Shown here piece after piece: positions 34,585 through 47,200 of a stretch of 64,000 bases of DNA (positions are counted from its first letter, which is position 1; each line of letters starts with the position of its first letter). Both the position numbers and the translations under genes were made by a program. The notes beneath the pieces are model-generated. The model saw only the letters and a list, made by a program, of their open reading frames with translations, was not told the DNA's origin and ran no database searches. The DNA is from Histoplasma ohiense (Eukaryota; Ascomycota; Eurotiomycetes; Onygenales; Ajellomycetaceae), in assembly GCA_017607445.1 (NCBI GenBank), contig JAEVHH010000003.1:5704001-5768000 (forward strand), written 5' to 3'.

Positions 34585-35181
34585 GAAGAATGAAGAGAAA
34601 AAGAAAGAAAAAAAAAAGAAAAAGAAGAAGAAGAAAGTCAAAGAAGAAGAGAAAATGATCTAAGAAAAAATTTTTTTTTTACATATTTGTTTTTTAATAT
34701 TTTTATTAAATTAATTGTATTATTATCTGTCAGAGATTACAAATTTTTTATTTGATATTTTACATTATACAATTCTTTGTTGTGAGAATATATTATTGTA
34801 GTGATATTATGCTCATGATATATATATATATATATATGTGTATGTATACTGTAAGGTGTGTGTGACTTTACATATAGTATTGGTAAATAATGAAAGGTGA
34901 TAAATTCATACTGTGGAATTGTGATATATTAGAGATAGATAATATATCTAATGAATCAACTTTTCAATACTTATAAACCTTAATAATATCTTTAATATTT
35001 TAATTATCATTCTTTTCTATTTTATCATAATTTTGTTGTTGTTTATAAATATATTCTACTAGTGTTCTAACCAATTAGAGTGGGTTAATGAAAAGGGAGT
35101 AAAAAAAAACTCAACAAATTTCTTAACTTTATTATCCTCAGAATTCATTCCACACATAATTTCTCATCATTTATATTCATC
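34585..35181. other. hAT interior between R2 and the transposase
   Basis: Starts with a Lys/Arg-coding A/G-rich tract (34585-34660) continuing the sequence left of R2, then AT-rich non-coding DNA with a TA/TG tract near 34818-34845. No gene seen. Confidence 0.45.
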
Positions 35182-37581
35182 ATGACAACTTCAGTAATTG
35201 CTGAATCAGAGAATTCATCACCTTCTTTAATGAAGATTCAAGATCTTATAGAAATAAGAGTGAATCAAACAATTTATATTATTTATAAGTTCTCATAAAA
35301 TGAGCTCTTTCAAGTCTGATGAATGCATACTTTCTTTTTTCTTGATGATGAAAAACAACACAATCTATGAAAAAGTCAGTATAGACAATAAGAAGATCTA
35401 TGAAAAAACTTTCAACAAGTTGCTGTGAAGATCACTGAAGAGCTATTTCTCTGCTGTAATCATTACAACTTCATACAAAAACATCCATTCTGAAGTGAAC
35501 ATGAATCAGAAGAAATCACACAACATTTGAAATCTACTGATTGTCTACAGCTTAGAGAAAAACATCAGAATATTCTTCATGAACTGATACTTATATCATC
35601 TACTCTCATTAATGATAACAATATTTGGTAACACTTATGTACTATTTTGCAGGAAAACATGTGAAAATGACAATAAACTGATGTCAATCTTTCAATTCCA
35701 ACTCTTTCATCAGACAACTTTTGAGAACAACTTCTATATCTATGTATATTCTTGAATCTTCCACTGCATGCTGTTGAAAACTCAGAATTTTGAACTTTAT
35801 TTCAAATGCTTAATTCATATATTCAAATTTCTCATCAATTCAGTCTCTGCTCTTCTCTGAATACATATTACAATAATGATATGCAACAACTTGAACTTCT
35901 GTTGAAGAAACAACAGAAGATATCACTGACAGTGAATGTATAAACAAACATCAACAATCTATTCTTTTTGAATGCAGTTTGTTATTTTATTGATGAGGAT
36001 TGAAATTATAAAAAGAAATTGATTGACTTTGAACAATTGAAGAGCAGTCATATAGATGAATATATGACTGATATTTTCATGACAATTATTAAAAATAATT
36101 ACTGAGATATTTCATCAGATCTTCTTGCAATCACAACAGACAATGCAGCAAACAACTTGATTATGATACAGAGTCTGAAACAAAAACTGATATTGTATAG
36201 ATGAAATAATAAACATAGACATATTCTCTGTATTGCATATATTATTCAGCTTGTTGTTCAAGCATTGATTAAAGATCTGGATATTGAATCTGAAAACACA
36301 GAACTGATCAGTTGTTTTGATGAGAATAATGTTGAAATTGTTACTCATATCATATTCTCATCAACTCTTCACAAGATAATGATATTTGATAATGCTTCAG
36401 TGAAAATTGATCAATTTGCTAACTATCTCATTATCTTTTTTAGATTTGTCACATTGCCAATGCAATCAGTACTTCTCTCAAACAACAACAACAATTCCAT
36501 AATATTCAAGCCACACACAGCTCAGTTCCTTCTCTTAATATGATACAAAATATTCAAACACAGTGAAGTTCTATCTATAAAATGACAGTTTGAGCATTTC
36601 AATTAAAAGATGCTGTGAATCATTGAATTCAGAATTCTGAGTGAGAGAAGATTTGTGCTCTGAAACTTTCTGATACAGAGTGGATATAGTTAAAATATAT
36701 TGTTGAACTGTTGTTTATCTTTTACAAAACAACAAAAACTGTGTTTATTACAGTAACATCAATGATACAAGCTTCTTGATGAATATACAACAGTTTATTT
36801 ACTCATTTGAAAACTCAGATAACTTGTATATGAGAAGAGCAATTCTGAAATAGAGTTATTTCTGCAGCAATTGAAAGAGCTTGAGACAAACTTGCAGAGT
36901 ATTATATGAGAATCAATCAATCATTTGCTGATTACTATACTGTTGCTGCTGTATTTGATCTCTTTTGTTGAATCAATGCATATACTTCTGAGGATTGGAC
37001 AGTGGAAGAATGACAAATCTATGTTGATATAGCTCAGACATACTACAACAACAACTATTGACAATATGAACAGAATAATACACAAATTGAAGAGTCAATA
37101 GAGTATGATTCTTTGATTAGTAACTTTGTTTTTTATAATACTCACTGAGATATTGATATTAATCTGTTACTAATATTTATTGATTAAGAATTTGCACTTG
37201 TTGATTGCTGCTGAAAATCTGAGCAAACAAAATTCTTGCAACACTGAATTTGATTGCTATCTATATAATGATTCTGTTAATATCAAAGAAAAATCTATTT
37301 TAGATCTGTGGAGGATGATCAGCAGTCAGTACTCAACAATGGCAATGATGATATATGATATTCTGACAATTTCATTAGCAGAAGTTGATATGAAGAGAAA
37401 GTTTAACTCAAATCAAAATATTTGTCACTATTATTGTGATCAATTGCAAGAAGAAACTGTAAAGAAATTGATGATGATTAAGCATGAAAAAGAAAAAGAA
37501 ATTGTTGATAAGAATTCTATTGTGACAGAATTCTCTTTCAATGATATAGTGGAGGAAAAAATTGAGTGTGATTGTATATAG
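35182..37581 (+). pseudogene. hAT transposase remnant
   Basis: A single frame of 799 codons runs from the ATG at 35182 to TAG at 37579-37581, interrupted only by in-frame stops, mostly TGA; the frames at 36265 and 37180 are in the same register. Near 36110-36250 is LLAITTDNAANN...HILCIAYIIQLVVQALIKD, the hAT core with its (T)DNA(S)NN and HR.RC..H.(I/L)NL pattern. The C-terminus (about 37230-37490) is the hAT dimerisation domain: EFDCYLYNDSVN, ILDLWRMISSQYSTMAMM, DILTISLAEVDMKRKF and LQEETVKKLMMIKH. The dimerisation domain is free of stops. The N-terminal BED-like finger cannot be read with confidence. Dead copy. Confidence 0.88.
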
Positions 37582-37969
37582 TATTAATGAGCTTGTGAGT
37601 GTGATCAATAATTGTTATCAATTGTCATGTATTGTGAGTGTTATCAATAATCATTACCAATTGTCATGTATTACATAATCATCAGAATGGGATCAAACTT
37701 GAGTTAAAATCATGATCAGTTCCAGATCATATTCTTATTTTTCATAGTCAGTCACTTTGCATGGAGTAATAAATTTTGTTGATCTTATAATAGTCATGTT
37801 AGATCTAAATCTGATCTTTTTACACTTCATTTCTGAAAATTTTGATCTCTTTACACTTTCATTCTGATTCTGGTCTCACTGGAAATCACACCAAGAAATG
37901 GACTGAGACCAAACCAAACCAAATCAAATATGAAATTCATGGTCTCACTGGTCAGTCTACTCCACTCTG

Positions 37970-38566
37970 TGTGACGGGTTAGCATCTGTTAGTAATTAAC
38001 TTACACAATCAACTCCCCTTCTGCACCTGCTTATTTCTGACTGTTGTAATCTTATGTAACCCTCAATGTTCTTTCACTCTGTGCTCTGCACTCACATAGT
38101 TTCTAATGATTCTTCTGTATAGCTCTTAATGTTCTTCCACTCTGTGCTCCACATTTGTGTAGTCTCTAACAATTCTTCTGTGTAGCTTCTTATATTCCCT
38201 CACTCTGTGTTCTGCACTTATGTAGTCTCTAATGATTCTTTTATATAGCTTCTTACATTCTTCTGCTCTGTGTTCTGCATTTATATAGTCTCTAACAATT
38301 CTTCTGTGTAGTTCTCAATGATTCCTCCACCTCATATTCTGCACTTATGTAACTTCTAACAATTCTTACATATATCTCTTAATGTTCTTCTGCTCTGTGC
38401 TCCACTGTGAAGTGGCTTCTGATATTCTTCCACCTCAAACTTTTCTCTATAAGAACCCTCTTCATACAATCTTTTCTTCTGATTTCTTTTCTCTTTCTTT
38501 TCTTAATCAATTCATAATCTGTAATTAGAATAGTATCAAATTGTTAATTGAAGTACATCTGTTACA
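37970..38566 (+). repeat. R3a 5' LTR with five 63-64 bp tandem units
   Basis: Units begin at 38069, 38132, 38195, 38258 and 38321 (63, 63, 63, 63 and 64 bp), with a partial sixth from 38385. The unit core reads CACTCTGTGCTCTGCACTT, then GTAGTCTCTAACAATTCTTC. A TATAAG box lies near 38440, and AATCAATTCATAA at 38505-38517 is the partner of the leader 13-mer. Confidence 0.88.
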
Positions 38567-38967
38567 TTACAAATTGATTCTTCTGCATTTTAGATCTGAG
38601 TGCTTTGTTATTAGTTCTTATGCCTGAGTGTGTTGTTTAAGACCTGAGTGTCTTGTTATCAGTTCTTACATTCAAGTGCATTGTTTACAGATCTGAGTGT
38701 CTAGTTGTTACAAAAGATCTCTCATGGGTCTGAGTGCTCTTATCATTAGTTATATAGATCATTGTGTCTAAGCATCTGAAACACAATTGACTGTGTTCTA
38801 CAAGACCTGAGTGTCTACAAACTGTAACACTGTGAATAGCATTCACAAAGAAGCTTGATCAAGCTTAGTATCACAACACTGTGAATAGTGTCTGTGAGAG
38901 GACTGAGTGTCTATAAGTATTTCTTTTCTTTTTTTTATATTATTATTACATGTTTTTAGACATCAAA
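38567..38967 (+). promoter_or_regulatory. R3a leader: primer-site 13-mer, CTGAGTG repeats and palindrome
   Basis: TTACAAATTGATT (38567-38579) starts right after the LTR and, allowing one CpG change, is the reverse complement of 38505-38517 inside the LTR. From 38594 to 38913 the core CTGAGTG occurs about eight times (for example GACCTGAGTGTCT). AAGCTTGATCAAGCTT at 38851-38866 is a perfect 16-bp palindrome flanked by two CACTGTGAATAG copies. This is a candidate structured RNA for priming, dimerisation or packaging. Confidence 0.6.
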
Positions 38968-41900
38968 ATGAACTATGAACAATTCTATGAACACCCACCA
39001 CATCCAAACACAGCAGATGATAACTTAGATCTATGAAGCATTCTTCAGCAGCAGATACTACAGATGACTGAATTGCAACAATGATTTGCTGAGATGAGCA
39101 CTCTCACATTCACTGTTTCTTCTACACCCACACCTCACAAAAAGCCCTCAAGAGAGAAGCTCTCAATTCTTGACAAATACAAGAAAGATCTAGTGCTCTA
39201 CCTTGCATGAAAGTCAAAAGCAAATATCAAATTGGACATCAATGAACAAGCAATAGACTCACTATTCAATCAAGTGTGGTATATCTATAGCAGATTGAAT
39301 GATGACACATTAGCAAAATTCCAACTCTGAATGAGTCATTGTCAGAATCATCAGTGTATATCAGAGCTAGTCTTCTGATAACTCAACTCCCTCTTTCTCA
39401 ATCCTACATTTCAAGCCAAGGTGTTAGACTGGCTTAATCAAACTCATTAGATGAATGTCATATTGACAACTTATCTTTCTGAATTCAATCACAAGCTTCT
39501 AGAAGCAGATGGGCAAGACTGAGACAATGTCATCAAGATCAACATATTGTTCAAGAACTTGAACTTTCAATTGCATAATCAAAGTATAGAGTATTCAAAG
39601 CTCTCAATATACAGCAAATTCTGCACTGATCTTTGTCTGTTGAACAACAATCTGTCTCAGTTCTGCATGCTTCAAAACCACAGAGAATTTCACTGAACAA
39701 ATGCATACACTTCAAACCACTCTGCAGCACCCCCCACCTCTGAATCAGAATCAATGAACTGAGTCTCACATATAAATGCAAGTTGTCTGAGAATCCTCAA
39801 CATCTCAGAGAAAAATGCTGCTGATCAAATTGCCAGAGGAGTCTGCATACACTGCAACAAGTCAGAGCACTTCACAAATCAATGTTCAAATGCAATTATT
39901 CTGAGTAAACCTCTCATGCATGTGAACACTGCATCACCCACAGACAGACAAGAACAGAGAAAAGATGAGCTCTCACTCTAAAACACAGACAAGAGCTCAA
40001 GAAACAGAAAGCTAGCTGAAGATTCAAGCAAAAAATACAAGCAGATACAATCATGATCTCTATCATTGTAAATAGCTTAGTCAATGTATGAGCAATGATA
40101 GACAGTGGTTTTCTTCATTACACTCTTATAGACACTCAGCTGATCAAGAAGCATAAGCTTCAGTGTATTCTCTTTCTCAAGCCACATAAGCTTAGTGGAT
40201 TTGATGACCTCAGAGGATCAGCCTCCTACAACATGGTAAGATTTAATATCAATGTAGAAGGACACAAGAAAAAGAATGTATACACATATGAAATACAAAA
40301 TCTTGAGTACAACCTAATACTCAGTCTATCATGACTCACAGAATTTGAAACCTTGTTGAACACATGCAATCACTGCCTTATTTTCTCAGAAGATAACTGT
40401 GTTTACAAAAAGAATGTCAATAGAACTGCTGATCTCACTCAGATATCAGCAAAAGCATACAAACTACTAACTCATCAAGCATATGAGAAGAAGAACATCC
40501 AAGTGTTCACTGCTAGCATGATGAATATCAAAAAAGCATTAGAAAAGTTAGAACTCAAAGACCTCAAGAAATCACACAAGAAACTACTCAAATCATATAA
40601 AGACTTCACAGACATGTTCAATGAGAAAGAAGCTGAAAAGCTTCCCCCTCACCAAGAACCTGGTATAGATCATACAATCAAACTCATCAAGAAAGACAAT
40701 AAGAACTCACAATCACTCTGAGGTCCTTTCTACAGCATGTCACACAACAAGCTTCTTGTTCTACAAAAAACACTCAACAGATTACTGAACAAAGGCTTCA
40801 TTCATATTAGCAACTCATCCATCACAGCACTCATACTATTTGCAAAGAAATCAGAAGAAGGCTTATGATTCTGCATTGACTACTGAGAACTCAACAAGAT
40901 TACACAGAAGAATCAATATCCTCTCCCACTCATCAACAAAACACTCAAACAAATAGAAAAAATAAAATGATTTACAAAGCTCAACATCTCTGCAGCCTTC
41001 TATAAGATAAGGATTAATGAAGATGATAAATGACTAACTGCTTTTTGTATGTGTTACAGATTATACAAATGAACAGTGACTCTCTTTGAATTAGTGAACA
41101 CCTCAAGCACATTTTAGAAATACATTAACTGAGCTCTACAAGACCTGCTTGACAAGATCACCTCAGTATATATGAATGATATTCTGATCTTCATCAATGA
41201 ATCATTTACTGAGCACTGCAAGTACATACAACAAGTGCTTGACCATCTACATAAAGCTGAACTGCAAGTGGACATTGACAAGTGCAACTTCAAGATCAAG
41301 TCTACAATCTATCTAGAATTCATCATCAAAGCTGAAAAAGATGTATGCATGGATTCTAAGAAGATGAAAGCAATCCTCAACTGAGAGACATCAATCTCAG
41401 TAAAAGAGACTAGAAGCTTTCTAGAATTCATCAACTTCTACTGAAGATTCATCAAAAACTTCTTCAATATCATACAATCACTGACAGATCTGATCTGGAA
41501 AGACACTGTATTTCAATGAACTGACAAAGCAGACACAGCATTCAAAAAGCTGAAGCATATATTCACAAGCACCTCAATGCTGCAATCATTCAATTCAGAT
41601 AAGCATATGATTCTCAAAACAGACATCTCAGATTATGTAGTAGATGAGGCACTAATGCAATATGATAACAAAGATATTCTACAATTCTGTGTCTTCATCT
41701 TGAAAAAGATGTCACTCATTGAATGCAACTACAAGATCTACAACAAGGAGCTTCTAGCAATCATACAATGCCTCAAAAAATAAGAGTCTGAACTTATGAG
41801 TGTCAAGAAGTTTGAGATTGTTATCAATCATAAGAACTTAGAATACTTCACAACCACTTATAAGCTCACTGAGAGACATATGCATTGATCATTGTTTCTT

Positions 41901-43560
41901 AGCCATTTTTCATTCACAATTTGTTATCAATCTGGAGTAGAGAACATTCTTGTGGATGCTCTGTCTCATTGAGAACAAGATATACCATCTGATGATCTAG
42001 ATGACAGATGGAAACATCAAGAGCATCAGTTAATCAACCTCACAATTATAGAAAATCCTACACAATCAGACAAACTCTGCATACATATCAACCAGTCCTG
42101 AGCTTAAGAACCCTCACTTGAAGAACAATGAAGACTAGCAGCAGAAGCAGATGAATTCTGACAGTAAGTCACTGAAACTGTACAAAGTAAAACATCTCAA
42201 TTCTCTGCAGATGTATACTCAAGAATGAATATCTCAGCATATTCAATCAATGATGACAATTGCTTACACTTTTGAGATAGGCAATGAATCTCTGATTCAG
42301 AACCTCTACAAACATGAATTATACAAGAAATTCATGACTCATCAATGACTGAGCACTCAGAATATGAAATCATGTACAACATCATTGCTCAAGAATTCTA
42401 CTGATCAGATATATTGAAAGACATACACCAGTTCATACACAACTGTGATCACTGTGACTCAGTGATGACATGATGTGAATGCTGAAAAGAGATGCTGAAG
42501 TCTCTATCTATCTTCAATCAAACTTGATATAATATAGCTATTGATTTTGTAGTTTTCTTATCTGAAAGCAGAGATTCTACAAACATTCTAGTCATTGTCA
42601 ATCAATTCAGCAAGAGTGTAATACTACAGCTCTGTGACAAGATGAACACTGAAGTAGTTGCAGATGCCTTCATCAGAAGTTCATTCTATCATATACACAG
42701 TCTGTCTTCATTCATTGTGTCAGATAGAGACAGTCAATTCATCAGCACACTCTGGGCCTGCATATGCCAATTATTAAAAATTGAACAAAAGTTATCAACA
42801 GCATACCACTCAGAGACTGATGGAGCTACTGAGAGAATGATATAAACAGTAAAGAACATCCTCTGTAAGTTCTGCAATTATGCACAAAACAACTGAAGCA
42901 ACCTGCTGCCACACACTGAGATTGTGATTAACAGTTGAGATTTCACTACAACAGACATAAGCTCATTCTTTCTTCTATATGAATACAACTTAGAGATTCT
43001 GAATTTCTCTAAGACTCTCTGAGAAACTGCACATGTCTGCAGCTCAATACAGACAGCAGAGAACATCATGAACAAGCTGAAGAAAGCTCATGAATGAACA
43101 GAAACTTCAATGACCAGCATTTAGTAAGATTACAAGAATCAAACAAACATCAGAAGAAGTTCTGTAACTCAATACTATATAGAAAACAAAGTCTGACTGA
43201 ATCTCAAGAACATAAGAATGAACCACCTCTTGTGTATACTAGATTATCACCACATCAAGTATACAGTGAAGAAAGTGCTAGACACACACAATTATCAACT
43301 CAACACCTCATCTGACATCCACAATGTCTTTCATACAAACCTGCTCCAACCCACAGCTGAGGATCCATTCCCCTCACAGAGAATCTTCAATTGACAGCCA
43401 TCCATCATTGTAGAAGAAGACAATGAACTCAAGTGGGAAATTGAAACAATCCTTGACAATAGAACCAATCACCATCACCACAAATACCTCATCAAATGAA
43501 TAGAATACAATCATCCAATCTGAGAACCCACATTCATCTTGAAGAACATCACCACCCTCA
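38968..43560 (+). pseudogene. R3a gag-pol remnant
   Basis: Gag begins MNYEQFYEHPPH at the ATG at 38968; a CCHC knuckle (CIHCNKSEHFTNQC) lies near 39848. Protease-like AMIDSGFLHYTLID lies near 40090. RT follows, with the catalytic box reading YMNDILIF (about 41169) instead of YMDD. RNase H-like sequence (LKTDISDYVVDEAL, 41610-41780), integrase (D-containing FIVSDRDSQFISTLW near 42720 and TAYHSETDGATERMI near 42800) and a chromodomain (KYLIK.IEYNHPI.EPTF, about 43481-43540) complete the Ty3/chromovirus order. Stop codons are almost all TGA. Confidence 0.88.
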
Positions 43561-43600
43561 ACATCTATGAGTCCTCACTCACTCTGATAGAAGGGGATAA

Positions 43601-44197
43601 TGTGATGGATTAGCACTCATTAGTAATTAACTTACACAATCAACTCTTCTTCTGCACTTGCTTGTTTCTGACTGTTGTGATCTTGTATAACCCTCAATGT
43701 TCTTTCACTCTGTGCTCTGCACTCACATAGTTTCTAATGATTCTTCTGTGTAGCTCTTAACATTCTTCCACTCCATACTTCATACTTGTGTAGTCTCTAA
43801 CAATTCTTCTGTGTAGCTTCTTACATTCCCCCACTCTGTGTTCCATGCTTGTGTAGTCTCTAACAATTCTTTCATATAGCTTCTTATGTTCTTCTGCTCT
43901 GTGTTCTGCACTTGTATAGTCTCTAACAATTCTTCTGCATAGCTCTCAATGATTTCTCTGCCTCATGTTTCACACTTGCATAACTTCTAACAATTCTTAT
44001 GCATACTCTTTAATGTTCTTCTGCTTCACACTCCACTGTGAAGTGGCTTCTGATATTCTTCCACTCTGAACTTTCCTCTATAAGAACCCTCTTCATACAA
44101 CCTTTTCTTCTGATTTCTTTTCTCTTTCTTTCCTTAATCAATTCGTAATCTGTAATTAGAATAGTATCAAATCGTTAATCGAAGTACGCCCGTTACA
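43601..44197 (+). repeat. R3a 3' LTR
   Basis: 597 bp with the same five-unit tandem structure (first unit at 43700). Its last 60 bp retain CpG: ATTCGTAATC, ATCGTTAATCGAAG and TACGCCCGTTACA. Confidence 0.92.
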
Positions 44198-44202
44198 CTC
44201 TG

Positions 44203-47200
44203 TAAACTGAAATACAGTGGCAGAATTCTGATGATATGAGCTCAACTCTGAAAACTTGTTGATGATGTGTAGAATATATTGCAGAGCAATATATCTGTGT
44301 TTCATTTTTCATATTTTTTTTCTAAATCATTAATTATATAGATCAAATCTTTGATTTTTTCTTCTCATTTCACAATTGCCTTCTGATATCAGTGACTCAT
44401 TCACAGTTGGAAAGCTAGAGCACAACACTCTATAGCAGAAGCTTCATGAAACATACAGCTAAATATTAAACAATATTATCACAGATATCATCAATGAATA
44501 TCATTCATTCAAGCAGATCAGTAGATAGACAGACAGATAGTCAGCTAATAAGTCAACATTGATAGATAAATAATGTAGCTAGATGCTGATGTTTATTCTC
44601 AATAGAGATTGATTGAATATTAAGCAGACAGATTGATTGATAGATAGAGAGATAGATAGATAGATGACTATTTTGCTAGTATGATAATTTCAGCTTATTA
44701 TTCTTCCATGGTGTATGCCACTCTCTATTACTAAGAATGGTGTACACTACTGCACTAGTTATTTCATATAAGAAGAGCTGCAAAGTTTAGAAGCTTTGAA
44801 CAGCTCAAGCAACTTTTGAACTATATCTGATAACATATCTAAATTGAAGAGAGCATACACTTCTGAGAATGTGATAATTTCATCTATAATGTGAGTTGTA
44901 GTTATCATGTCAGTGTGGTCATCTCTATGCTCTAGAGCTTGATTGTATGAATGAACAGTGAAGTCAGAACACTTCTGATTGCAAAATTGATAGCAGACAA
45001 CTCACCATCATATGTGAGATGAGCTGAGAGTGTAGAAAGATGATGTAGAGATGAACAATGATTCAAAGAATCACTCTACTTGCAAGCTTAAGAAGAAGTC
45101 AGTCAGTTGTACAATCAAGAAAATATCAACAAAAAATCAACTACAAATGATATTCTTAAGACATAGAGAAAAGTATATGACTGATAATAATCATCATGAA
45201 CATCTTCAATCAACATCTATTTCTTGTATCTGAACTGAATGAAATGCAACTGATTTCTGAAAATCTATAAGAAGCAGTATGTAGAGTGACAGCTCTCACA
45301 TCTGAAAATGACAAGCTTCTCATCTGCAATATCTTGTTGAAGAAGATATTGACAATGTATAATCTTTACCAAACAGAGCTTGAGATGCAGAAGAAATGTC
45401 AGTATATGAAAACTACTCAGCAATAAGCAGCAGATGCTGTGAGCTTTGCAGATAGTCTTACAACTATCAGAAACAAATGAGACACTCAGATGACTGATCT
45501 GTACTGAAAACTGAAGTGTGTATATCTTGAGACTGAATATTCAGCAACACTTGAGATTCCATTGTGTAGTTTAATCAACTCTTCAAACATCAACACCTCA
45601 TCTAACAACTCTGATTCAGCATATGCAGTATGAACAGTGTTTTCTGAGAATATGTCAATTATCACAGAATATATCAAGTCAGATGATCTATCTAATTCAT
45701 CATGCTTTGATGATGAGTGTAAGAACAATGCTACTCTCAACTGATTGAATCAGATGTATTCACACTATTGCATGAAGTGTGAGCTCACAGAATGACAATT
45801 CACTGAATTACAGCAGATTTTGCATACAGCATCTATTTTCAAGAGAAAAGTTAGATCTCTTTGAATGACAGCTGAAAAGTTGAATGCAGAAGTGTCTGAT
45901 AAGTATGAGTTATTATAGAAGTGAGATGATTTTGCAAGATGAATTCTGCATAACTTTGAGAAATTGAATGTCAAAGACAAATGTTACAAATACTTTGTAG
46001 AATGCAAGCAAGAAGAAGATCTTACTTTGTACTATATTTATTTCAGTTTGTATTATTTTGTGATGAATCAAAAGCTCTCAACATCTTTCTGTCTACAAAT
46101 CTTTGTACACAGCTTAGATACTGATCTATACACTGAGTGAAAGTGTTTTAATTCACAGTCACAGACAGTGGAGGAAATGTATGAAATACTGCTCTTGAGA
46201 AAACAAATGAGCAAGCTGTGAAAGTAAGCAGTGAGAGTGCAGATGAATGCAAGAAGATCCACATCTATACTCACTGCTTCATTATCAAGACACTCAGATG
46301 TGATGAATATTGATTTCAATACTATTATAAAAGCTCTGAACCTCTTCAAGAAGAATTTGCCAGAGTGGGTAGTCTGATGTTGTGAACACAGAGCATGCTT
46401 TCACTGTGACTGACAGAATCATAATGCAAGAGATTGCTGTAATCACTCTCAAGAGAAGAAGTCAAAAAACTAGAGAGATCAGCAGAATCAGAGACACTCA
46501 CTGATCAACTACTAAAGATCTTTGAAGTAGATGAGTTGTCTGTGTTAGATGATTCTCTGAATTCTACAAGAGCTAAACAGAAGAGAGATGAGAGAGTGAG
46601 TGCAGAAAAGAAAATGAATGAACATCTGAATGCTGTAGAACTGAATACACTGATGTATAGAGAATATCTGAGATAGAAAAGAGAAGTGGCAGTGAAGATG
46701 TTATTGAATATGAATGCTTTGATGAAGTACATTGATGATCATATGCTAAAACAATTGTCTGATGTATGATGAGTGAAGGAATCTAAATAAGTAAAGCTTT
46801 CAAACAATTGTTATTTTATCTCATCTGTGAGAGTAAAGATGTTCTTGCACTTTGAGAGATGATCTTACTACATCTGAATGTGTGTACTTCTGAATGTAGA
46901 ATATGATCTGATCTTGGAGCTTGATTGATTTCAGAAGTATGATCTCTGAATTCACTGATGTACATATCACATACAGTTGACAGATTGTAAGAATCAAATT
47001 TATATAATCTTATCCATGAATATGAGGTGCAGATTCTGTGTGTCAGAGATGGAAGACTTGAACTTCATCATTTAACATCAAGTAAAGTGAGTACTGTGTA
47101 AATCTTCAACTCAGAGCATTCTATACATCATAAAAGAATCTGAGACAAAAGAACTGCTGTCTGTGAAAGATTTGAAAAACAAAATGTATATGAAGACACT

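Larger units (their letters stand above)
25131..37959 (+). mobile_element. hAT-superfamily DNA transposon, split by retroelement R2
   Basis: Terminal inverted repeats TAGACTGACC (25131-25140) and GGTCAGTCTA (37950-37959), the next bases also being similar, are flanked by an 8-bp duplication CCCCACTC (25123-25130) / CTCCACTC (37960-37967) differing by one transition; 8 bp is the hAT hallmark. Removing R2 leaves about 5.7 kb. Subterminal (G/A)TCTCA / TGAGA(C/T)C motifs repeat inside both ends and could be transposase sites. Transposase is at 35182-37581. The left arm (25141-27460) holds other, unidentified coding-like sequence. Confidence 0.82.
37970..44197 (+). mobile_element. R3a: chromovirus LTR retrotransposon with 597-bp LTRs
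   Basis: Both LTRs are exactly 597 bp (37970-38566, 43601-44197), TGTGA...GTTACA, and the 5-bp duplication CTCTG is perfect (37965-37969, 44198-44202). It inserted beside the right end of the hAT element, partly using its duplication. The 5' leader (38567-38967) carries a primer-like 13-mer, repeated CTGAGTG motifs and a 16-bp palindrome. Gag-pol with a terminal chromodomain is present but riddled with TGA. Same family as R3b, R3c and the fragment R3d. Confidence 0.93.

Noticed and set aside
27456..34589. Five-base target-site duplication for R2
   Set aside because: Flanks GAAAT and GAAGA differ at two positions, one a transversion, so I do not claim a TSD although the LTR boundaries are clear.
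38069..38440. 63-64 bp direct repeats considered as a CRISPR or satellite array
   Set aside because: Units are head-to-tail without spacers and lie entirely inside an LTR with a TSD outside; eukaryotic genome.
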